NCBI GenBank assembly: GCA_902763885.1 | Contig: CACWTU010000012.1 | Location: 1 to 64,000 of the forward strand | Reading direction: 5' to 3' | Origin: an uncultured Bacteroidales bacterium | GTDB taxonomy: Bacteria; Bacteroidota; Bacteroidia; Bacteroidales; Bacteroidaceae | Length of the DNA: 64,000 nucleotides | Shown: positions 48,055 to 56,026 of the stretch, in pieces | Layout of the letters: each line of letters opens with the position of its first letter | Position numbering within the stretch: position 1 is the stretch's first letter | Program-made: the position numbers and the translations under genes | Notes under the pieces: model-generated | Seen by the model: the letters and a program-made list of their open reading frames with translations, nothing else | Database searches by the model: none | Told to the model about the DNA's origin: nothing

Positions 48055-49266
48055 ATGAGAAGAATCCATTATTCCGCACTATTTGCGCTGATTGCTCTTT
48101 CAGCAACAACACTGTTCAATTCGTGCTGCTGCGACAAAGATGATTCCACAGTTAAAGATAATCCCGTAGTTGAAGTTTCAAGCGTTTCAATAACAGACGC
48201 TGAAGGAACGGTTCTATCTGAAATCGATATGTATCAGGATAGCACATTCCAGTTTAAAGTTGATGTGCAGCCTGCTAACGCTACCGACAAAAGCGTAACC
48301 TACTCAAGCGACAATGAGAGTGTAGCAGCTATCACTCCATCGGGTTTAATCACTGCGGGTGCTATAGGCACTGCGAATATTACGGTTGCCACCAAAGACA
48401 AGAAAATCTCCACCAGCCTCTTGGTACGTGTTGTTTTATCTGAAATCAATATTTATCAGGATAGTACATTCCAGCTAAAGGTTGATGTGCAGCTAACTGA
48501 TGCTATAGACAAGACCGTAACCTATATGAGTGATAACGAGAGCGTAGCTTCTGTCAACTCTACGGGCATGATCACTGCAGGCAATATAGGTACTGCAAAT
48601 ATCACGGTTGCCACCGACGACGGCAAATTCTCCGCCAATATCTTGGTACACGTTCTTGGCAATTATGCCCGCATCACGCGCAGCCTTACCGATGAAGGGC
48701 GTGCCGCACAGGCTGTTGACCTTGGTTTGCCAAGCGGCACACTGTGGGCCGACCGCAACATAGGTGCATCCAGTGAATCCGAATTAGGCCAATGGTTCTA
48801 CTGGGGCGACGTATTTCAGCCTGAAGATAGTGTGTTTACCGAAGACAAATACAAAACTCTCCCGGCTTACAAAGCTAACGCCGACATTGCCCACACCAGG
48901 TTTGATATGGCCACACTGCTCTGGGGTGGTGAATGGCAACTACCCACTAAGGCACAAATACAAGAACTTATCAATGGGTGCACATTCATACCAGAAAACG
49001 GAGGTTATAGAGCAACCAGCAAAAGTGATCCGACAAAATCCATACTTCTACCCTACACAGCCAATTGCGACCACCGCGGATGGGTTCGTGGATATAACAA
49101 TTACGGCTGGGGTTGCTATTGGAGTTCAACCCCTGAAGCAAATAATAAGGCCGATTATTTCTACTTCAACGAGTATGACGTTATTTCCCTTAATGCAGGT
49201 TATGCCCCAACCGATCGTTTCGCAGGCATAAGTGTCCGTCCGGTGCAGGTCCCGCCATCCGAGTGA
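48055..49266 (+). CDS. Lipoprotein with two Big2 domains and a FISUMP domain
   Basis: The 403-residue protein has a lipoprotein signal (TLFNSC, Cys24). Two Big2-type Ig-like domains follow (about 45-125 and 126-205, with SDNESVAAITPSG and SDNESVASVNSTG), then a FISUMP domain (about 218-400: VDLGLPSGTLWADRNIG, FYWGD, WGGEWQLPT, YWSSTPE, ISVRPVQ). The Big2 copies are near-identical in parts, suggesting a recent duplication. It is the fifth FISUMP protein in the window and the only one with a lipid anchor. Probably surface-exposed; role unknown. Its stop overlaps a palindrome. Confidence 0.85.
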   Translation: MRRIHYSALFALIALSATTLFNSCCCDKDDSTVKDNPVVEVSSVSITDAEGTVLSEIDMYQDSTFQFKVDVQPANATDKSVTYSSDNESVAAITPSGLITAGAIGTANITVATKDKKISTSLLVRVVLSEINIYQDSTFQLKVDVQLTDAIDKTVTYMSDNESVASVNSTGMITAGNIGTANITVATDDGKFSANILVHVLGNYARITRSLTDEGRAAQAVDLGLPSGTLWADRNIGASSESELGQWFYWGDVFQPEDSVFTEDKYKTLPAYKANADIAHTRFDMATLLWGGEWQLPTKAQIQELINGCTFIPENGGYRATSKSDPTKSILLPYTANCDHRGWVRGYNNYGWGCYWSSTPEANNKADYFYFNEYDVISLNAGYAPTDRFAGISVRPVQVPPSE

Positions 49267-49394
49267 CCCGATAGGTGACCCGATAGGGACAGTCCCCTTT
49301 GTGCCAAAAAAAATAAAAAGAGCGTGCGGTTTTTTCCGAACGCTCTTTTTTGGCACAAAGGGGACTGTCCCTATTGGGTCACTTTTGGGTCACC
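49263..49394. repeat. Long palindrome enclosing a terminator
   Basis: The outer arms read GTGACCCGATAGGGACAGTC-type on the left and the complement ending GGGTCACC on the right, with a duplicated TGACCCGATAGG unit on the left. Inside, AAAAAGAGCGTGCGG and CCGAACGCTCTTTTTT (49315-49351) form a separate terminator hairpin. The left arm contains the TGA stop of the FISUMP lipoprotein gene. Confidence 0.88.
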
Positions 49395-49401
49395 TGTTGG
49401 A

Positions 49402-52400
49402 TTACTCGGTAATCATGTAGAGGTGGTTGCCATGGAAGTAGAGACCCTTCTCTGTGGGCATATTCTCCAGCTGCTTGCCACTCAGGTCATACCATGCATC
49501 ATCTGATGCTTCCTCAACTGTAACCACATCAGCAACTGTTGTTGACTCTGCTTCATACAGGAATGTGGTCTTAGGCTGGAAATAGTCATTGGAATAACCT
49601 GAAGCATCAAGGGTATATGAATCGCTTCTTGTCTTGTATCCAGCATTTGATGTTACACAGTAGAAGGATACACTAACGCTTTGACCCTTTTCATACTCAT
49701 AAATACCTACAACAAGGTTTCCACCATTATAAACATATGGCGTAGTGAAATGTATGGTCAGGAATTCATTTGTAGTCACGTCAAGCTCACCATCATAGAC
49801 AACAGTTGCATCGTCACCACATACAAACCCGGACGAACTGCCTTCAATCTCCTTAAGGAGCACCTTGAAACGACCATCTCCGAATGTCCTGTTGCCCTTT
49901 ACGTTCATATAGAATTTCATTCCATATATAGCCTGTCCATTCATAGCTTTGATATCGTTTGCATATAACATGAACTCGTTCTTCTGATACATATAAGCTT
50001 GCGACACATTAAGAGGCGTAGCATTCCTTAATGTCAGTTTATCACCATCGTTTACGGTAAGGCCGTATGCATTGTCTATTACAAACTCAATATCCTTCTG
50101 GCCGGTATAATTGCCCTTTCCTATTATAGAGAGCGTGTATATACCGGGCAGTATGCAACCATCGCTGTAAGAGAGGGTATAATCAGTACCCTGCACAAGC
50201 TTAGCCTTTGAAACCACATTGGTTATTGTAGGTACCGGATTGATTGCCGCACCTGTCTTGGGATAATCAGTGTCAATTCCTGTTATCTCAAATGCATCGA
50301 TAGCATCGACATCCAGAGCCACAATCTTAAACTGTTTGGTTAGAGTACCGGTATAACTACCTATACCTGTTACAGTGACAGTGTATGTTCCTACATTAAT
50401 GCAGCCTTCAGAATAGCTTAATTCATAGTTACCGCCTTCAACCAGCACTTTCTCACCTACAGTTACTACAGGTTTAGGCAACTGCTGCAAGCCGTTATAT
50501 ATAACATCTTCTATGGCAGCAATTGAGGCATCACTCTCCAGGCTGACTATACCATCAGTGTATGATCCTGATATTACTACATCTTCTTTGAAATCGGTCA
50601 GAACATGAACGCCATCCTTTTCACTTGCGTTACTGATCAAGCCTTCATTTACGGTATAACAATCAAAAATCTTTCCATCCGGGACATCATAATTAAGTGT
50701 AACCTCTGTACCGCTTGCATAATAGCTATCCGAACCCCAGGCGTATGCAGGTGTTTCAGGCAGGTTCAGAGTAACACCATCTGCAGCAGAAATCTTGACA
50801 ACAACCTCTGCTCCGGCCAAATCTGTACCCTCCAGAGATCCCGTCTCACCTCTACCACCTGGCAGGCCAAGGCCGGCGGGATAGTAGTTTTTCTCAAATT
50901 TTACACCATACATAAGTGCATAAGAAGAACCGGCGATACTGCCAACTGAACTCTCTTGAGCTGTAACCTGACCGATATTGAAGTTGTTTGCCGTAGTAGT
51001 TGACGGGTATGCGCATCCTATGATACCTCCCACACTATTATCTCCTGATATCGTACCGGTATTGACATTGTATGTAGCAGATCCTCCACGCAAATCTCCA
51101 ACAATACCTGCCACCTCACCTCCACCGGTAACAGTGGCTGTATTTATATTGTTTGTTATTAAGGAACCCGTACCGGTAGTTCCAACTATACCACCAACAA
51201 AGCCTCCTGTTATGGTAATAGTTCCGCTAACACTACAGTTGGATATAGTGCCCTTTCCACTGGCACTACCGGCTATTCCGCCAACCCACCTGTAACCGGT
51301 TATATTACAATTCACAACCTTAACATTCTGTATAGTAGCATCCTTGGTGCCGCCAAATAATCCCAGGAATGAATCATCAATCTCACTACTTCCCGTCTTA
51401 TTGATGGTTATATTGCTTACAGAGTGATTGTCACCATCATAAGACCCTTTAAATACGTAGTTTGTATAACCGGAATGGTTTGTAGAAAGACCTATGCTGA
51501 CATGATCCTGTGTGAGGGTGATATCACCAGTCTGCTTATAGAAACCGTCATTGCGTGCACCGCTGTTTACGATGCCTGCCAGAGCCTTAAGATCCTCCTC
51601 TGTTGAGATCAGGTAGGGATTCTCCGCACTGTTAGCACTCTCAGGATCCAGCAACGGGAAATCAACAATCTTAAAGGTTGCAACCTTGGTGTTCCAGTAG
51701 TTACCTCTACCGGTAATGGATACTGTTGCAGTGCCAAGGTTTACATTATCGCTATATTCTACAACGTAATCAGTATTCTCCACCAATTGCTCATCATTAT
51801 AGGTAACGGTGAATGCCGGTGTGGCAGGTGAGTTGCTCCAACGCTGATCAGGAATAGCAGATACCACGGCATCATTGATGTCTATACGTGTAGCATCATA
51901 CAGGAATGTGGTCGTTGCCTGGTAATTTTCTTTAGAACCTTTTGTAATTCCATCAAAATTATTACTACTTGTTTTTCTTATAGTATAGGCCGTACTTACA
52001 CATTGGAAATAAATATTTGACGACGTACCACTTTCATACTCATATAAACCAATCAAAAGATTATCACCGTTATACTTATATGGAGTGGTAAAGTGTATGG
52101 TCAGGTATTCATTAGTCGTTACATCCAACTCTCCATCATAGACGATAGTGGCTCCTTCAGTACCACTAAAATCACTGATGTTATCATCACTGATTTCCTT
52201 AAGGAATATCCTGAAACGTGCATCTCCGAGCGATTTTGCACTCTTCTCCTTCATGTAATACTTGAGTCCATATATGGTCTTTCCGTTTATGTTACCCATC
52301 TTGGCCTTTGAAACTACATACTCGTTCTTTTGATAAGAGGCGGCTTCTCCACCAACAAAAGGCACGCGCCAAGAGTTATACCCTCCGGCATTTACAGTAA

Positions 52401-54321
52401 AACCGTATGCATCACATATCTCAAAGTCAATTTTCCTTTGACCGCTATAATTACCTTTTCCGGTAATAGTGAGAGTGTACGTGCCGGGCAGTGTGCAACC
52501 TTCACTATAAGACACGGTGTAGTCTGTATCAAGAACCAGAACAGCATTACCTGTAGCCTGGCATGTTACCTTACCGGGTACAGGATTAACAACGTTTCCT
52601 GTCTTGGGATAATCATCATCAAATCCTGTTATTTCAATGGCACCATCAGTGCTGATATTGAAGCCATATATCCTAAACTCTTTAGCCAACGTGCCAGTAT
52701 AACGGCCAGAACCGGTTACAGTGACAGTGTGAACACCTGCATTTATGCAGTCATCAGAATAGCTTAATTCATAGTTCTTGCTTTCTTCAAGAACTGTTTG
52801 ACCTATTTTGACCACAGGCTTGGGATGTTGCTTCAAACCGTTAAAGGAAAGGTATGGAATACCGCTAATGGTGGCATTACCCTCTATATTGACAATCTCA
52901 TCTGCGTATGCTCCGGATATAGCCACATCATCACTGAAGTCAGAAAGTACATGGACACCATCCCTTACGCCAGCCCTGCTCAAGTGACCGCTGCTTACGC
53001 TGTAGCTATCAAAAATCTTTTCTGAAGGAAGAGCATAATCCAATGTGATTTCTAAACCGTTTCTGTAATAGTTTTCTGAGTTCCATACGTATGCCGGGGT
53101 ATCAGGCAGATTGAGGGTAACGCCCTCTGCTGCAGTAATTTTGGCAACAATCTCTGCACTGCCAATGATATCAGTGGCATCAGTAGTTTCCAAGGCACCG
53201 ATTGCACCAGACAGCCCAAGGCCTGAAAGGTAGAAATTGTCTGTGAATTTATTATTAGAGATATCTGTCTGGCCTGCAATGCCGCCCATAGCTTCGGTTG
53301 CACCTGACACTTGACCGGCATTAACATTCTGTACCAAGGATGAACTGTTGTTATTTCCTATAATTCCGCCTATTAAAGAAGTTCCGGTAACAGATCCGGA
53401 ATTTATGTTATTTGAAAGAGCGGAATTGTATTCACTTGTTCCTGCAATACCACCTGCGTAGTTATCTGCAGAGACTGTACCGCTGAAACTGCAACCAGAT
53501 ACGATGCTGCCACTAGATGCCACACCCACGACACCACCCACGCGCGTTTTTGCACTGAGATTACCGCTGACAGTACAGTTGGATATACTACTGTTGTTGG
53601 CAAAACCGGCAATACCGCCTAAATATGACTGAGTAGTCTCTTCAGAGATATTGAAACTGCAATTTACAACATTGACATTCTTTACGCTTGCGTTTCTTAA
53701 CCTTCCAAATAATCCCTGGTTCCATTCCTTCTGTTCCAGTGCCTCCGTCTTGTCGATAGTCAAGTTACTTATGGAATAACCATCACCATCATAATCGCCA
53801 CCAAATGCTATAGTTCCGTACATGTTATACAGACCGATGGCAATATGCTCTTTAGTCAATATGATATTTTCAGTCTGCTTGTAGAAACCTGTACTGCGTT
53901 TTCCGCTGTTGACAAGACCTGCCAGAGCCCTGAGATCCTCCTCGGTTGAGATCAAATAAGGATTCTCTGCACTGTTTGCACTCTCAGGATCCAGCAACGG
54001 GAAATCGGCAATAGTAAAGGTTGCGGCCTTGGTGCCTGTGTAATTACCCTTACCGGTAATGGTTACGGTTGCAGTACCCTTATTGACATTGTCAGTATAT
54101 ACTGCAGTGTAATCTGTGTTTTCTGCCAACTGCACTTGATCCATTGTTATGGTGAGTGCGGGCTTGATTGAATCATTACTCCAACGCTGCTCAGGAATGG
54201 CTGCAATCTGAGCCTCACTGATATCTGCAGCTTGTGCAAATAAATTAACGGAATTTTGAACTAAAAAAATCACCAATGCAATCTTAAGCAGATGCATTCT
54301 TGTCCTTAATGTTTGTCTCAT
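49402..54321 (-). CDS. Very large secreted GLUG-type surface protein
   Basis: The 1639-residue protein has a signal peptide (to about NLFAQ, residue 29). Its body alternates GLUG-like repeats (GGIAGFANNSSISNCTVSG type) with MBG/Ig-like pieces (GKGNYTG...F.I) and larger beta domains. The whole unit occurs twice, roughly residues 30-850 and 850-1600; FPLLDPESANSAENPYLIST and DVTTNEYLTIHFTTPY recur almost unchanged. The C-terminus ends WYDLSGKQLENMPTEKGLYF, a pattern shared by many Prevotella-type exported proteins. It probably acts as an adhesin or glycan-binding protein. It ends eight bases from the palindrome on its 3' side. Confidence 0.85.
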   Translation of the reverse strand: MRQTLRTRMHLLKIALVIFLVQNSVNLFAQAADISEAQIAAIPEQRWSNDSIKPALTITMDQVQLAENTDYTAVYTDNVNKGTATVTITGKGNYTGTKAATFTIADFPLLDPESANSAENPYLISTEEDLRALAGLVNSGKRSTGFYKQTENIILTKEHIAIGLYNMYGTIAFGGDYDGDGYSISNLTIDKTEALEQKEWNQGLFGRLRNASVKNVNVVNCSFNISEETTQSYLGGIAGFANNSSISNCTVSGNLSAKTRVGGVVGVASSGSIVSGCSFSGTVSADNYAGGIAGTSEYNSALSNNINSGSVTGTSLIGGIIGNNNSSSLVQNVNAGQVSGATEAMGGIAGQTDISNNKFTDNFYLSGLGLSGAIGALETTDATDIIGSAEIVAKITAAEGVTLNLPDTPAYVWNSENYYRNGLEITLDYALPSEKIFDSYSVSSGHLSRAGVRDGVHVLSDFSDDVAISGAYADEIVNIEGNATISGIPYLSFNGLKQHPKPVVKIGQTVLEESKNYELSYSDDCINAGVHTVTVTGSGRYTGTLAKEFRIYGFNISTDGAIEITGFDDDYPKTGNVVNPVPGKVTCQATGNAVLVLDTDYTVSYSEGCTLPGTYTLTITGKGNYSGQRKIDFEICDAYGFTVNAGGYNSWRVPFVGGEAASYQKNEYVVSKAKMGNINGKTIYGLKYYMKEKSAKSLGDARFRIFLKEISDDNISDFSGTEGATIVYDGELDVTTNEYLTIHFTTPYKYNGDNLLIGLYEYESGTSSNIYFQCVSTAYTIRKTSSNNFDGITKGSKENYQATTTFLYDATRIDINDAVVSAIPDQRWSNSPATPAFTVTYNDEQLVENTDYVVEYSDNVNLGTATVSITGRGNYWNTKVATFKIVDFPLLDPESANSAENPYLISTEEDLKALAGIVNSGARNDGFYKQTGDITLTQDHVSIGLSTNHSGYTNYVFKGSYDGDNHSVSNITINKTGSSEIDDSFLGLFGGTKDATIQNVKVVNCNITGYRWVGGIAGSASGKGTISNCSVSGTITITGGFVGGIVGTTGTGSLITNNINTATVTGGGEVAGIVGDLRGGSATYNVNTGTISGDNSVGGIIGCAYPSTTTANNFNIGQVTAQESSVGSIAGSSYALMYGVKFEKNYYPAGLGLPGGRGETGSLEGTDLAGAEVVVKISAADGVTLNLPETPAYAWGSDSYYASGTEVTLNYDVPDGKIFDCYTVNEGLISNASEKDGVHVLTDFKEDVVISGSYTDGIVSLESDASIAAIEDVIYNGLQQLPKPVVTVGEKVLVEGGNYELSYSEGCINVGTYTVTVTGIGSYTGTLTKQFKIVALDVDAIDAFEITGIDTDYPKTGAAINPVPTITNVVSKAKLVQGTDYTLSYSDGCILPGIYTLSIIGKGNYTGQKDIEFVIDNAYGLTVNDGDKLTLRNATPLNVSQAYMYQKNEFMLYANDIKAMNGQAIYGMKFYMNVKGNRTFGDGRFKVLLKEIEGSSSGFVCGDDATVVYDGELDVTTNEFLTIHFTTPYVYNGGNLVVGIYEYEKGQSVSVSFYCVTSNAGYKTRSDSYTLDASGYSNDYFQPKTTFLYEAESTTVADVVTVEEASDDAWYDLSGKQLENMPTEKGLYFHGNHLYMITE

Positions 54322-54463
54322 AATTATAAATAAAGTAATATATTACAAATCCTTTCTAAGGGCTATTGCGCTAGGACTATTGATGTTACCTGGCATTTTG
54401 CGACGCAAAAATAGATAAAAATTTAATTAAAATAATGCAATCTGTTTAAATTTTTGAACATAG

Positions 54464-54527
54464 TAGGAACAACGCATAAGGGACGGTTCTGTTCGCGAAC
54501 AGAACCGTCCCTTATGCGTTATTCCTA
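54464..54527. repeat. Perfect-loop palindrome, GGGACGGTTC type
   Basis: Two 32-base arms without a loop differ by one base: TAGGAACAACGCATAAGGGA pairs with the matching TCCCTTATGCGTTATTCCTA, and the centre reads GTTCGCGAAC. The arm-end AATAACGC is repeated at the stop of cstA (54533), six bases away. Confidence 0.92.
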
Positions 54528-54532
54528 CCGCG

Positions 54533-55960
54533 TTATTCCTCTGACTTGACGAGTCCTTTATCCAGACGGCGCTTCCAGAAAAGATAGATAATAAGGAAAG
54601 ATACAGCTACTGCTCCTGCTATGATGTAGGCAATCCATGGAGCCAGGCTGAATCCCTCCGGAGCCATGAAAATGTAAGTAACTGTGACAACTGTCATGAA
54701 CAGAGCCGGAATGAGAGTGAATATCACCTTTTTCTTGCGCAAGGTCAAATAGACTGTGATAGCCCACAGGGTGAACACGGCCAGTGTCTGGTTGGACCAT
54801 GCAAAATAACGCCAGATGATATTGAATCCCTCCTTGTCACGCAGGCTGTAGAACAGTGCAAAGAAAGTGATTATGAACAACGGAATGCTTATGGCCAGAC
54901 GGCTGCCTATGGATTTCTGCTTGATGCGGAAGAAATCAGCCACGATAAGACGGGCTGAGCGCAACGCCGTATCGCCCGATGATATTGGTGCTACCACAAC
55001 GCCTATTACAGCAAGCAGACCGCCCATCTTGCCAAGCCAGGTCTTGGAGATGTCAAGTACTATTGCGGCAGCGCCCTGATCTGTTCCGTGCTCACCGAAA
55101 TATGCGGTAGCGGCAGCAGCCCAAATCAGAGCCACGATACCCTCAGATATCATTGCACCATAGAAAACGATACGGCCCTTGTTCTCATTGGTCATGCATC
55201 GGGCCATAAGAGGTGACTGTGTAGCGTGGAATCCGCTAATGGCACCACAAGCTATGGATATGAACATCATGGGGAATATGGGGCTCTTGTCATATTTGGT
55301 ACCGAATCCGTTCCATATCTCGGGCAGTTCCGGACGGTTAATGAACAGCGCCACCATAATGCCTAAAGCCATGAACAGAAGCGCTGCACCGAATATGGGA
55401 TAGAACTTACCTATGATCTTGTCAATGGGAAAAAGTGTGGCAATGAGATAGTAGATGAAAATTATCACTATCCACATGTTCACGCCCATTGATTCAGGGG
55501 TAAGGCGAGCCAGGATATCAGCCGGCTGTGATACGAACACCGCACCCACCAGAACCAGCAGTACCATAGAGAAGATGATGAACACCTTCTGGATAGGACT
55601 GCCCAGGTATCGGCCTATCAGCTGCGGCAGACTTTCGCCTCCGTGACGCATGGATATCATTCCAGAGAGATAGTCATGCACGCTACCCGCAAAAATGGTT
55701 CCGAATACAATCCACAGATAAGATGCAGTACCGAACTTAGCACCCATGATGGCTCCGAATATCGGGCCCAGACCTGCTATGTTCAGGAACTGGATCATGT
55801 AGGCCTTCCATGTGGGCATAGCTATATAATCCACACCGTCGGCCATACTCTTGGCCGGCACATCACGATTGGGGTCTGCACCAAAAAGACGCTCAATGAA
55901 TTTTCCGTAGAACACATAACCCAGAACCAGGGCTATCAAAGCTATCACGAACGTTACCAT
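54533..55960 (-). CDS. cstA: Carbon starvation protein A family transporter
   Basis: The 475-residue membrane protein is the short form of CstA common in Bacteroidota. It has about twelve hydrophobic helices and family landmarks such as GPIFGAIMGAKFGTASYLW, GSVHDYLSGMISMRHGG and SGFHATQSP. CstA and its relatives import pyruvate or peptides in enterobacteria; the substrate here may differ. It is a single-gene unit with a -7 box 38 bases upstream. Confidence 0.92.
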   Translation of the reverse strand: MVTFVIALIALVLGYVFYGKFIERLFGADPNRDVPAKSMADGVDYIAMPTWKAYMIQFLNIAGLGPIFGAIMGAKFGTASYLWIVFGTIFAGSVHDYLSGMISMRHGGESLPQLIGRYLGSPIQKVFIIFSMVLLVLVGAVFVSQPADILARLTPESMGVNMWIVIIFIYYLIATLFPIDKIIGKFYPIFGAALLFMALGIMVALFINRPELPEIWNGFGTKYDKSPIFPMMFISIACGAISGFHATQSPLMARCMTNENKGRIVFYGAMISEGIVALIWAAAATAYFGEHGTDQGAAAIVLDISKTWLGKMGGLLAVIGVVVAPISSGDTALRSARLIVADFFRIKQKSIGSRLAISIPLFIITFFALFYSLRDKEGFNIIWRYFAWSNQTLAVFTLWAITVYLTLRKKKVIFTLIPALFMTVVTVTYIFMAPEGFSLAPWIAYIIAGAVAVSFLIIYLFWKRRLDKGLVKSEE

Positions 55961-55997
55961 ATTGTCTATAAAACTATAACCTTACTCTTAAGTGCCA

Positions 55998-56005
55998 CAA
56001 AAATA
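55998..56005 (-). promoter_or_regulatory. Bacteroidota -7 box of cstA
   Basis: On the minus strand TATTTTTG matches the consensus, about 38 bases before the ATG at 55960. Confidence 0.5.
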
Positions 56006-56026
56006 CATAATTAATGGCTATCTTGT

